DNA from: Nanobdellota archaeon
GTDB lineage: Archaea > Nanobdellota > Nanobdellia > Woesearchaeales > GCA-2686295
NCBI GenBank assembly: GCA_018817005.1
Contig: JAHIUF010000010.1
Location: 1 to 38,013 of the forward strand
Length of the DNA stretch: 38,013 nucleotides
Direction: 5' to 3'
A model generated the notes under the pieces. It had not been told where the DNA came from and searched no databases. It saw only the letters and a program-made list of their open reading frames with translations. This document shows positions 7,254 through 15,131 of this stretch, in pieces. The position numbers and the translations under genes are program-made. How positions within the stretch are numbered: the first letter of the stretch is position 1; each line of letters starts with the position of its first letter.

Positions 7254-8291
7254 ATGTCAGAAGAAAAAGAAGAAAGTATTTTTCCAAAAGATTTTTATCA
7301 GTACGACACGGATGATATGAAGGGTGCGATAAAAGATTTTCCAAAACAAATCAAAGAAGCTTATAGCTTAGGTAAAGACGTTGATTTTCAAGGTGAAATC
7401 AATCGAATTGTTGTTGCGGGAATGGGTGGAAGCGCAATTGCTGGTGACATATTAAAATCATATCTTTCTTTTGAAAAAATAAATGTGGATGTTAGTAGAA
7501 GCTATGACTTACCAATACATGTTGATGAAAAAACCCTTGTGTTTATAAGCAGTTACTCTGGAAATACAGAAGAAACAATATCTGCATATAGGGCGGCTCT
7601 TAGAAATGACTGCAAAATCGTAGCCATAACTTCGGGTGGAAAAGTTAAAGAATTCGCTGAAAAAAATAGGCATAAACTAATACTTATTCCTTCAGGAATA
7701 CAGCCCAGAGCAGCACTTGCATATTCATTCTTTCCAATAGTGAAAGTTCTTGAAAATTTACGCATTGTAAGCAATAAACAAGCTGATGTTGAAAGATTGA
7801 TAAAAGCAGTTTCAAAAGATATTTATGAAGAAACAGGAATAAAACTATCTGAAAAACTTGTTGATAAAACACCTATAATTTATTCCAGTGAATTATTTGC
7901 GCCAGTGGCTTATCGTTGGAAAACACAGTTGAATGAGAATGCTAAAACAATGGCTTTTTACCACTTATTTTCGGAACTCAACCATAACGAGCTAGAGGGT
8001 TATAAGAATCGCAAAGGTGATTTCCATGTCATAAACTTAAAAGTTGATGTTGATAATAGAAGAATCTTAAAGCGTATGGATGTAACAAAGGAAATTCTTA
8101 GAAGAGAGGGTGTTGACGTTACTGACATTGCTGTAAAAGGAGATACTTTTCTTACAAAGCTTTTCTCAGCAATTTACATGGGTGATTGGACTAGTTATTA
8201 CTTGGCGTTGAGATATAAGACTAATCCATCTAGTGTTAGTGTAATTGAGGATTTTAAGAAAAAACTTGGACAAAGCGGTTCTTTTCTTTAA
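7254..8291 (+). CDS. Bifunctional phosphoglucose/phosphomannose isomerase
   Basis: The 345-aa protein consists of two SIS domains. The phosphosugar-binding motifs are 'VVAGMGGSAIAGDIL' and 'VFISSYSGNTEETISA'. The active-site segment 'FSELNHNELEGY' carries the glutamate and histidine typical of the archaeal bifunctional PGI/PMI family. The enzyme interconverts glucose-6-P or mannose-6-P with fructose-6-P, feeding glycolysis and activated mannose for glycans. ATTTAAAC promoter sequence near 7211 and an AGGTGA site six bases before the ATG support the start. The gene stands alone, convergent with the next one. Confidence 0.9.
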   Translation: MSEEKEESIFPKDFYQYDTDDMKGAIKDFPKQIKEAYSLGKDVDFQGEINRIVVAGMGGSAIAGDILKSYLSFEKINVDVSRSYDLPIHVDEKTLVFISSYSGNTEETISAYRAALRNDCKIVAITSGGKVKEFAEKNRHKLILIPSGIQPRAALAYSFFPIVKVLENLRIVSNKQADVERLIKAVSKDIYEETGIKLSEKLVDKTPIIYSSELFAPVAYRWKTQLNENAKTMAFYHLFSELNHNELEGYKNRKGDFHVINLKVDVDNRRILKRMDVTKEILRREGVDVTDIAVKGDTFLTKLFSAIYMGDWTSYYLALRYKTNPSSVSVIEDFKKKLGQSGSFL

Positions 8292-8311
8292 ATAGAAAAC
8301 ACTTTTTCAGA

Positions 8312-8938
8312 TTATCTTGTTTTAGTTGTATCGCATACTGTTTTTGTACTATCTGTTTTTGCTTGTTCTACTTTTAATTGTTCTGCCTCAACCTGTTCTT
8401 CTGCAATCCTTATGTTGTAATCAACAGTTTTTTCTGCAACACGCCCAGCATATTTATCTCTGAGTTTTGCGAGTTTTTTATCTGCTTTGAAAAACATTTT
8501 TTGTTCTTTTATCATGCTTGAATCTGCAAAAACATCTGTTCTGTATAGATAAACATTTTTTCCAAAATCTTTTTGATTAGCAATAAAATCTACAAGACTA
8601 TCTCTTGGTACTGAATTGTGTCCATCATAAATTCCTGTTTTACGAAACAATCCAACAGTTAAATAGTCTTCTACAGAAGTAGAATCAGTTGTTGCTATAG
8701 AGTATTTTCCAACTCGTAGTCCACCTGGAGCTCGGTAGAAGTGATAATTTTCTGGGTCTTGAAAGCCATTGGCTAAAGAGGCTATACTTGAAATAATTGT
8801 TAAAAGACCATAGACTGTTCCTGCAAATACTCCCAATGATAATATACCTTTTGGCATATCCCCTAGTTTGAAACTGTTTTGTTCCCACTCTTTTTTAACA
8901 TATCCAGAATATGGATTTGTCATTTTTTTAATACTCAT
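8312..8938 (-). CDS. Hypothetical membrane-anchored protein with charged C-terminal helix
   Basis: I do not recognise this family. The 208-aa protein has a short basic N-terminus, one hydrophobic segment at about residues 30-55 ('GILSLGVFAGTVYGLLTIISSIASL'), then a mixed domain ('YRAPGGLRVGKYSIATTDSTS'). It ends in a long charged helix (about 150-200, 'RIAEEQVEAEQLKVEQAK'). The single segment makes a bitopic inner membrane protein likely. A TATA box 27 nt upstream indicates a leaderless mRNA. It carries the AGTGAT upstream hexamer shared with other accessory genes here. Confidence 0.55.
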   Translation of the reverse strand: MSIKKMTNPYSGYVKKEWEQNSFKLGDMPKGILSLGVFAGTVYGLLTIISSIASLANGFQDPENYHFYRAPGGLRVGKYSIATTDSTSVEDYLTVGLFRKTGIYDGHNSVPRDSLVDFIANQKDFGKNVYLYRTDVFADSSMIKEQKMFFKADKKLAKLRDKYAGRVAEKTVDYNIRIAEEQVEAEQLKVEQAKTDSTKTVCDTTKTR

Positions 8939-8959
8939 TTAATTATAGAAATACATAAG

Positions 8960-8988
8960 TATTTATAAATATTTCTTTTTTAATCACT
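8960..8988 (-). promoter_or_regulatory. Promoter with AGTGAT element for the 8312-8938 gene
   Basis: On the minus strand AGTGATTAAAAAAG leads into AAATATTTATAAAT. The TATA centre is near 8965, 27 nt before the ATG, and the hexamer AGTGAT (8988-8983) is centred 20 bp upstream of TATA. The same layout recurs upstream of the genes at 11606, 22922 and 31502, and more loosely at 13001 and 29910. Confidence 0.55.
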
Positions 8989-9065
8989 CATTAGTAGAAA
9001 AAATATTTATTTTCGGAGAAATATAAAGAAATATTTAAATAGAGAAGTAAAGTATGATAAATAAC

Positions 9066-10040
9066 ATGCCTGAAGGACAAATATCAGAAGAAGAATTAAA
9101 AAACATGAGTCCTGAAGAAATAGCAGAACTTCAAAAAAAAAACTGCGTTTTCTGTAAAATAATAAAAGGTGAAGTTCCATCACATAAAGTCTATGAAGAC
9201 GACCAAATGATTGCAATCCTAGACATCTATCCATCAATAAAAGGACACACATTAGTTCTGCCAAAACAACACATACAAATAATGCCACTAATGCCAAAAG
9301 ATGTTTTTGATCACATCTTCAAAAATCTAAAATTTCTAGCCAAAGGTGTGAAAGAGGGGGCAGTAACAAATAATGCAACTATATTCATCGCAAATGGAGG
9401 GATTGCAGGACAACAAAGCCCGCACTTTTTATTTCACATAATACCAAGAGAACCAGGAGATAACCTAGACAACTTTCAAATACCAAAAAAAGATGTAAAC
9501 CAAGACGAGTTATTAGGACCTCTTAAAGCAAAACTCAGTGCAACTTCGAAAGCTAGAACAACACAAAAAGGTTCAGAAACACGACCGCAACAACAATTCA
9601 CTCAACCCTCTGGAGAACAACTCGCACAAATTCTAGAACAAAATCCTCAACTAAAAGAAATAATCATAAACAACCCTGAACAGCTCAAACAAGCAATGAA
9701 TACTAATCCCCAATTAAAAGCAATATTTCAGAACATAAACATTGAGGAATTATCTAAACAATTAAGGGCAACAGGACAAAAAAATGAACCGGGAGTTGTC
9801 GAGGCTGAAATCATAAAAGAAGAAGAGACGCGAAGTAGCGAAGCTGCTAGTGTGCCAAAAGACAAACTTTTGAGCAAACCAAAAGACGAACAAAAAGAAC
9901 CCGAAAAGGAAAAAGAAGAGACCAAAACAGAATTGAAAAAAGAAGAGGGAAAAAAAGAGTCTGAAGAAACACAGGGAAAAAAACCCGCTGAAAAGAAAAA
10001 AGACGATTTACTTGATAAAATAACAGATATGTTTACGTGA
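9066..10040 (+). CDS. HIT-fold protein lacking the catalytic histidine, with STI1-like and acidic/basic tail
   Basis: Residues 25-130 form a HIT domain with the zinc-type N-terminus 'CVFCKIIKGEVPSHKVYEDD' and 'IKGHTLVLPKQH'. The catalytic triad region reads 'QQSPHFLFHIIPR'. In active HIT hydrolases this is HxHxH; here the middle nucleophilic histidine is leucine, so nucleotide hydrolysis is unlikely. Residues 180-240 are helical with repeated NP motifs ('QILEQNPQLKEIIINNPEQL', 'NTNPQLKAIF') resembling STI1-type repeats. The last 80 residues are E/K-rich and disordered. TATA (ATATTTAAAT, centre 9036) is 30 nt before ATG 9066 but only 18 before 9054, so I prefer 9066. The next gene, another HIT homolog, follows immediately. 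Confidence 0.75.
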   Translation: MPEGQISEEELKNMSPEEIAELQKKNCVFCKIIKGEVPSHKVYEDDQMIAILDIYPSIKGHTLVLPKQHIQIMPLMPKDVFDHIFKNLKFLAKGVKEGAVTNNATIFIANGGIAGQQSPHFLFHIIPREPGDNLDNFQIPKKDVNQDELLGPLKAKLSATSKARTTQKGSETRPQQQFTQPSGEQLAQILEQNPQLKEIIINNPEQLKQAMNTNPQLKAIFQNINIEELSKQLRATGQKNEPGVVEAEIIKEEETRSSEAASVPKDKLLSKPKDEQKEPEKEKEETKTELKKEEGKKESEETQGKKPAEKKKDDLLDKITDMFT

Positions 10041-10042
10041 AA

Positions 10043-10546
10043 ATGGCCTGCGAAATATGTGAATTATTAAAGGACAAAGAACGAATAATCTATGAGGATG
10101 AAATAGTAGTAGCAATACTCGTGAAAAAACCCGCAGCAAAAGGACATGTAAGAATAATACCGAAAAAACACCTTGCTAAAATAGAGGATTTAGAATCAGA
10201 AGAAGTCTTGCAATTATTCACAATTGCAAATCATACAGCCGCAGCATTATTTGAAACAATCGGTGCACACGGAACTAACATAATCAGTACTGAAGATGAA
10301 CATTTCACACTCGATGTCATTGCAAGAAAACCAGACGACGGACTAAATTTTTTATGGCAACCAAAACAAATTCCGCAAAACGAATTAGAATCAGTACATG
10401 ACGCTATAAAAAACAAAATAATAATAACAAAAGAAGGGAAAAAATCAGAGCCCATAATAGAAAAAAAAAAAGAGCCTTCAGAAAAAATTGAAGATAAAGA
10501 AGGTGAAAAAAACTACTTAATGGACTGCTTTGAAAGAGTGCCTTAA
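10043..10546 (+). CDS. Second degenerate HIT-fold protein
   Basis: The N-terminal 110 residues follow the HIT pattern: 'CEICELLKDKERIIYEDE' with CxxC, then 'AKGHVRIIPKKHLAKIEDL'. The active-site strand, normally HxHxHxIPR, is 'EHFTLDVIARKPDDG': only the first histidine is left and the other two are threonine and aspartate. It therefore cannot be a normal HIT hydrolase. The C-terminus is charged. It starts either at GTG 10037, which overlaps the previous stop as GTGA, or at ATG 10043. Either way it is translationally coupled to the first degenerate HIT gene, suggesting a heteromeric nucleotide- or RNA-binding complex (inference). Confidence 0.7.
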   Translation: MACEICELLKDKERIIYEDEIVVAILVKKPAAKGHVRIIPKKHLAKIEDLESEEVLQLFTIANHTAAALFETIGAHGTNIISTEDEHFTLDVIARKPDDGLNFLWQPKQIPQNELESVHDAIKNKIIITKEGKKSEPIIEKKKEPSEKIEDKEGEKNYLMDCFERVP

Positions 10547-10550
10547 ACAA

Positions 10551-11606
10551 TTATTCCTTAATCTTTTTTACCAATCTCTTCAGGGAATTATATGAAAACA
10601 AAAGATATGTGAAAAACGCAGGCAACAAATATCTATTGAACTGACCTTTATCATAGTTCGCAAGCATATCATCTCTTGCATTAGTGCTTGCTTTCCATTC
10701 CTGATATAATGTTACTGGGAGTAATGCTCTTGCCATACTATACCACGCATCTGTTTTGAATCTATGAAAGTCCTGATGATGACCTAATTCATGAGCAGCA
10801 ATTGATTCAACATTACTATAAACCACTGCCGTCTGCGTCCAAGGATTATAATAGTCACCTCTACCAAGTTCAGCCCAAATTTCTTTTCCGAATGTTGAAC
10901 AAAATCCAAATGTTGCTCTAAAAAACCAGTTATTTCTTTTTTTAACCTGCGGATCGTGAAACAACCTGTGAAAATCGTATAATGCTTCATTATAACCAAG
11001 TCTTACTGTAAGACCATCAAGAGATTTATTTTTTTCAAGCATTGCCAATGTTGATCTTGAAATATTATAATCAGGACCTTTGCTTATATCCCAATCCCAA
11101 AAAAATAGTTTTCTTGACAATGAAGCCACATGCCCAATAGCTCTTGTAACCAACCAATCTTCGCCTTTAGTTAATGTATATCTATCGGTTATTATATGAA
11201 AATCCTTTGAAAAATTAATTTCATCTGTTAAAAGATATTTTTGTGCTTTAAAGTCTTCATTTTTTAAAATTTTACTATCGCGATTATTTCCTGCTTGAAT
11301 TATTAATGTTTTTCTGTTATCTTTAAAATCAGAATGAGTTGATTTGGATTGAAGAGTTTGTGATCTTTGAACAAAAATCGGTTTATCGACAGAGGTTTCA
11401 ACTTTTTTATCAATAGAAGTCGCATCTGCTGATGAAGCGTTATTTGGAATTATTTTTTCGTGATATGGAAGATTTGTATTGACAATATTAATTGTGTCGG
11501 GCAAAAAATATTTTTCACTGCTTGAAGTGAATTTAGGATTTGGATGTATAAGATACCACAAAGCTAAACCGGCAGTAATACACATCAGTTTGGAACTTTT
11601 GTTCAT
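10551..11606 (-). CDS. Membrane-anchored HELGH zinc metallopeptidase-like protein
   Basis: The 351-aa protein has an N-terminal hydrophobic segment (residues 6-20, 'KLMCITAGLALWYLIH'), a low-complexity linker (25-130), and a C-terminal domain with the zincin motif 'SIAAHELGHHQDFHRF'. A likely third ligand lies about 35 residues downstream in 'YQEWKASTNARDDML' (ExxAS pattern). A second hydrophobic stretch closes the protein ('YLLPAFFTYLLFSYNSL'). This arrangement fits a membrane-tethered zinc peptidase of unknown substrate. Only four bases separate its stop from the convergent HIT operon. The promoter carries the AGTGAT element. Confidence 0.65.
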   Translation of the reverse strand: MNKSSKLMCITAGLALWYLIHPNPKFTSSSEKYFLPDTINIVNTNLPYHEKIIPNNASSADATSIDKKVETSVDKPIFVQRSQTLQSKSTHSDFKDNRKTLIIQAGNNRDSKILKNEDFKAQKYLLTDEINFSKDFHIITDRYTLTKGEDWLVTRAIGHVASLSRKLFFWDWDISKGPDYNISRSTLAMLEKNKSLDGLTVRLGYNEALYDFHRLFHDPQVKKRNNWFFRATFGFCSTFGKEIWAELGRGDYYNPWTQTAVVYSNVESIAAHELGHHQDFHRFKTDAWYSMARALLPVTLYQEWKASTNARDDMLANYDKGQFNRYLLPAFFTYLLFSYNSLKRLVKKIKE

Positions 11607-11631
11607 ACAAGAAAAGAAATATAGTTCAACA

Positions 11632-11657
11632 TATAAATATTTCGTTTTTTATCACTC
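11632..11657 (-). promoter_or_regulatory. Promoter with AGTGAT element for the metallopeptidase gene
   Basis: On the minus strand GAGTGATAAAAAACG is followed by AAATATTTATAT. The TATA centre lies 30 nt before the start codon and AGTGAT is 17-18 bp upstream of TATA. Confidence 0.5.
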
Positions 11658-11696
11658 AACAATGATTATTTATCGGGTTTAGCATTATTGATGAAT

Positions 11697-12887
11697 TCAC
11701 TTCTTATTCCTATTCAAATAAATTCTTTCAATCTTTTCCCTTTTTGCAAATTTTTCAAGAACAGATTTGATCTCAGGAAACAATTCTCTTCCCTCAAATG
11801 CTTTCTCTAATTTAAAAGCGTCAAGTCTGGAAAAATCACTCCATAACCCTAGTTTTTTCACCATGTCAACAAATTCTTCATAATCAGGATCTGTTGACTT
11901 AGGGAATTTGTCACACATCTTGTTCCAAATATTTACTTTAGAATTGCTGCCAAAAATTGCAGAAACACCTTTTTGTTCGGCAAACCTTGCAAGGCTGTCT
12001 TTTAGGGCTTCAAGTTTTATTGCAATCTTCTTTTCCTCATCCCTAAGTTTTGCATATTCATCAACAAGCTTAACCCCATCATCTGCTTTGAATGCTTCAG
12101 GCGTTTTATTTTCAATTTCTACAGCGTGTTTCCACTTGGGACAAATAATTTTAAATTCACACCAGCTACATAAAGGAGTGACATTTGGCGGGAACTCTTT
12201 TGTTGACTCAATCTCCTTTATTTTGCCAATAGTTGTTTCTTTTAAAGATACTAACTCTTCATCGGTTCGTTTGCTTTGCATCTCTTTGTCAAATGCCAAA
12301 AAGTGCCATATTAGTTTTATTTCTTTTGCATCAGGATACATCTCTTGTACAGCAATAGCGTATAATGCCAGTTGTCTGTCGGAATCAAGGTATTCCTGCG
12401 TCGGAAGACTTGAGTTTGTCTTGTAATCATGAACCTCATACACACCATCTTTTACAAGCACTAATCGGTCAATATAGCCTTGCAATTGATATTTTCCCTC
12501 CGAGTCTAGCGATAGAAGTATTCGTTTTTCTGTATCAATTGTTCTTCCTTGATTAAATGGTTTGTAGTGGTTATAATAATCGGATAGAAATGTTTCAGCC
12601 ATGGAGAAATAGTTTTCTTTTGTATAATCTTTCCTAACGATAAGTATTTCTTCAGACCAGTTTTTTTCCCAGATTTCTTTTAAATGGTCCAGAAGTTCTT
12701 GTAAATTATTTGTTTTTTGAAATTTTAAATCTTTGTAGAGTTTTTCAAGCACATCATGCACCATGCTTCCCATAAATGCTTCAATTGATTGTTCGATAAG
12801 AACTTCTACTTTGTCGATATAATTATATTTGAATTTTAATGGACAGTTTTCAAAAGTGCTTATTCTTGAATGAGAATATGTTGTCAT
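11697..12887 (-). CDS. PD-(D/E)XK nuclease, RecB/Cas4-like with Fe-S cluster motif
   Basis: The 396-aa protein begins with 'YSHSRISTFENCPLKFKYNYI', the typical start of RecB-type nuclease domains with the first cluster cysteine. Then come 'FMGSMVHDVLEKLY' (GxxxH), a middle acidic region, and 'EVHDYKTN' (the D...DYKT catalytic core), followed by 'RQLALYA'. Three further cysteines occur in 'PLCSWCEFKIICPKW', giving the four-cysteine Fe-S arrangement of AddB/Cas4-type nucleases. Residues 265-396 form an extra C-terminal region with a helical segment. Family members process DNA ends in repair. No helicase or CRISPR gene is adjacent. A TATA box (ATTTAAATA) lies 29 nt upstream. Confidence 0.85.
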   Translation of the reverse strand: MTTYSHSRISTFENCPLKFKYNYIDKVEVLIEQSIEAFMGSMVHDVLEKLYKDLKFQKTNNLQELLDHLKEIWEKNWSEEILIVRKDYTKENYFSMAETFLSDYYNHYKPFNQGRTIDTEKRILLSLDSEGKYQLQGYIDRLVLVKDGVYEVHDYKTNSSLPTQEYLDSDRQLALYAIAVQEMYPDAKEIKLIWHFLAFDKEMQSKRTDEELVSLKETTIGKIKEIESTKEFPPNVTPLCSWCEFKIICPKWKHAVEIENKTPEAFKADDGVKLVDEYAKLRDEEKKIAIKLEALKDSLARFAEQKGVSAIFGSNSKVNIWNKMCDKFPKSTDPDYEEFVDMVKKLGLWSDFSRLDAFKLEKAFEGRELFPEIKSVLEKFAKREKIERIYLNRNKK

Positions 12888-12911
12888 CTTAAAAAAATCA
12901 TTCTTATTGGT

Positions 12912-12976
12912 TATTTAAATATTTTGGAAGTTGATTAGCACTAAATAGTAGTGAATTTACTAAAGGTTTTTAAATA
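12912..12976. promoter_or_regulatory. Divergent promoter region with CACTA-AATAG-TAGTG palindrome
   Basis: Two TATA boxes face outward: TATTTAAAT (12912-12920) for the nuclease on the minus strand and TTTTTAAATAAAA (centre 12972) for the 13001 operon. Each lies 29 nt from its start codon. Between them sits an inverted repeat CACTA...TAGTG (12939-12953, 5-nt spacer), and TAGTAGTGAA places an AGTGAA hexamer 20 bp upstream of the plus-strand TATA. Confidence 0.55.
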
Positions 12977-13000
12977 AAACCTCATTTCTATGAACGAAAA

Positions 13001-13825
13001 ATGGGACTTGAAATAAAAATAGGCGAATTCATCCTAAATAAATACCTTGATTTTGGAGAATATCTGGACAGAAATAAACTGGAAGAAATAACATCCCTAT
13101 ACAGCAAAGCAAATGCATCAACAGAACCATTAAACATTGAAACAGAAACAAACAAAGAACTAACAAAACAACAATTACATGGAAAATATCCTCTGATAAA
13201 TCTTGAATTCTTACAAGAACACACAACTATTGCCCATAGAAACAAAAAAAATAAACTAGATGTAATTCAACTGCCAAGATTTGCAGTGCAAGAAATATTA
13301 AAAAAAGTAAATTCTAAATTTAGTATTTTAATGAGAGCAAAACATAAAGAAATAGGTGTAAAACTAGAATCAATCGATAAACTGCCAATCGTACTCGAAG
13401 AACAACTATCAAAAACATTTGAATTCAGCACTGCACCAAATGAAATGGGATGCATAGAACCCTCAGCACTTAGTGCGTATGATCCTAACTATTTTTCTGG
13501 GAGAATATTTAATATGCCTAACAGAAAAATAGGAAAACAAATCTGCAGAAATTACCACTTAAAACCCACAAACCAATTCACATATCAAAACGATGTTTTA
13601 TTGCCACCAAAAACTAAAAACAAGTTAATGCAAGGTATAGAATACTTCAAAACAAAAGTATATCTGGTTTCTGAAATCGAAAGAGAATGTTGGAATCAAA
13701 CAGTAAAAGGAAAAAAACCAGCAATAATCATAGGTATTTTTGAAGATAAATGTTACCTAATAGACCATTTTCTGCCAGTAGAAATTAACGCTTACAAAAA
13801 AAAACCAGACAGTAAAAACCAATAA
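13001..13825 (+). CDS. Hypothetical protein, first member of a five-gene paralogous operon
   Basis: The 274-aa protein is not in a family I know, but it is clearly related to the next four genes. It has the shared core blocks 'KYPLINLEFLQEHT' and 'IQLPRFAVQEIL', and the shared C-terminal module 'VLLPPKTKNKLMQGIEYF...VYLVSEIERECWN...KPAIIIGIFEDKCYLIDHFLP'. That module has an alternating beta pattern with a conserved tryptophan and ends in a 'K-x-Y-L-I-D-x-F-x-P' strand. No membrane segment or catalytic signature is visible. It is leaderless from a promoter 29 nt upstream and leads the operon, with only one base between it and the next gene. Confidence 0.6.
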   Translation: MGLEIKIGEFILNKYLDFGEYLDRNKLEEITSLYSKANASTEPLNIETETNKELTKQQLHGKYPLINLEFLQEHTTIAHRNKKNKLDVIQLPRFAVQEILKKVNSKFSILMRAKHKEIGVKLESIDKLPIVLEEQLSKTFEFSTAPNEMGCIEPSALSAYDPNYFSGRIFNMPNRKIGKQICRNYHLKPTNQFTYQNDVLLPPKTKNKLMQGIEYFKTKVYLVSEIERECWNQTVKGKKPAIIIGIFEDKCYLIDHFLPVEINAYKKKPDSKNQ

Positions 13826-13826
13826 A

Positions 13827-15116
13827 ATGACAACAACAAACCAAAACTGCTTAGGAGTCATAATTGCACTTGAAGAAATTGCAAGTAAAGAAACAACAAC
13901 TCTCAAAACGGCGGAGTTGAAATTCTTGGAAGAACAACAACTAATAAAACTTATGATTAACAATACACATTCTGCAATGGAAAAAAAGTTAGAAGAACTG
14001 CCAGTTCTAACATCAAAATTGGATGATATACAAGTAATAACAGAAAGTTTAAGAAAAGAAAAAAAAGGAGAAGAAAACAAAATAATCGTGTATTTGTTCA
14101 ATAAAGAAAAACAAAAAAAAGAAGAACTGGAAAATGAAAGAAAAATACGATACTTCCAAAATGAAATAGACAAAACAGAAGAACAAAAAGCACGAATAAA
14201 TGAAAAAATACAAGAAATAAGTACAATCAAAAAAGAACTAAACCAGTATAAATCAGTTGGAAAACACTATATTTTAATAAACAATAAAGGCATAAAAACA
14301 TTAAGAGAAGGTCAAAGAAGAATTAAAATCACTGAGAATAAAAAAACAATCATAAGAAAAATCGACATAAGTAAATACGTGTCAAAAAAAACAAATATTT
14401 CAAAAGAAGAACAAGAAAACCTAATACAAAAAATACGAGAAATAGAAGAAGAAAACACGACACAATTTGAAAAAAATTTAATACCAATTCTGAAACAAAA
14501 AATATTATCAACAAAATACAACCCAATAAACATAGATTTCTTGGAGGAAATAAAACTGGACGAACTAAACACAAGATTTCTAATGACTTGGGATAACAAA
14601 AAAATCCCATATCCAAAATACGGTGTATTCAAAGTTACAAATAGAAAAGAAGATTCAACATTTGACATGAAACTGAAATTGTTTAGCTCAGAATACAGTC
14701 GTTTAGTCGAATTAGGGGTTGGATTTTCAGAATGCATCTCAAACACCATAAAAAACAAGTTGATAACAAACATACAAGAATATTTCAGAACAAGACAAAC
14801 TAAACCTAAAACATCTGAAAAAAAAATAGACTTCAAATTGATAAGTAAAGGAGATTCAGATTTTTTCTTTAAAGAATTCTTTTGTACAACTTATGGCGAA
14901 GCAATATTTGAAGTCCAAAATGTATGCATTCTGCCAAAGACAACAAAGGAAAAAATAGAGACTGCAAGAAATGATTTCGGTGAAGAAATCTACATGATAA
15001 ACGAAATCAAAAGCTGGACAGAAAAGAACATCATAACAGAACCCTCAATAATAATAGGACTATACGAAGAAAAAACATATCTGATAAACAATTTCATACC
15101 AGAAAAAATACTATAA
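13827..15116 (+). CDS. Hypothetical coiled-coil protein of the paralogous operon (copy A)
   Basis: The 429-aa protein has three visible parts. Residues 1-45 hold a helical segment ending 'AELKFLEEQQLIKLM'. Residues 46-145 form a long coiled-coil hairpin with a turn at 'LFNKEKQKKEELENERKI'. Next is 'HYILINNKGIKTL', which looks like the wing of a winged-helix domain, so the coiled coil may be an insertion. The C-terminal half carries the family blocks 'KYNPINIDFLEE', 'IPYPKYGVFKV' and 'ACILPKTT...IYMINEIKSW...PSIIIGLY'-type module. The last 190 nt are nearly identical to the next gene. Codons are strongly A-ending. The function is unknown. Confidence 0.6.
   Translation: MTTTNQNCLGVIIALEEIASKETTTLKTAELKFLEEQQLIKLMINNTHSAMEKKLEELPVLTSKLDDIQVITESLRKEKKGEENKIIVYLFNKEKQKKEELENERKIRYFQNEIDKTEEQKARINEKIQEISTIKKELNQYKSVGKHYILINNKGIKTLREGQRRIKITENKKTIIRKIDISKYVSKKTNISKEEQENLIQKIREIEEENTTQFEKNLIPILKQKILSTKYNPINIDFLEEIKLDELNTRFLMTWDNKKIPYPKYGVFKVTNRKEDSTFDMKLKLFSSEYSRLVELGVGFSECISNTIKNKLITNIQEYFRTRQTKPKTSEKKIDFKLISKGDSDFFFKEFFCTTYGEAIFEVQNVCILPKTTKEKIETARNDFGEEIYMINEIKSWTEKNIITEPSIIIGLYEEKTYLINNFIPEKIL
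14925..15065 (+). repeat. Near-identical 141-bp coding repeat, copy 1
   Basis: This stretch of the 13827-15116 gene matches 16206-16346 in the next gene with 5 mismatches in 141 bp by my count (about 96%). The flanking coding sequence is far more diverged, apart from the last 30 bp before and at the stop codon. Confidence 0.85.
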
Positions 15117-15131
15117 AAAACAACAAGAAAA

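Noticed and set aside
11697-12887. CRISPR Cas4
   Set aside because: The nuclease and Fe-S motifs fit the wider RecB/AddB-like group, the protein is twice the length of typical Cas4, and no cas1, cas2 or array is in the window.
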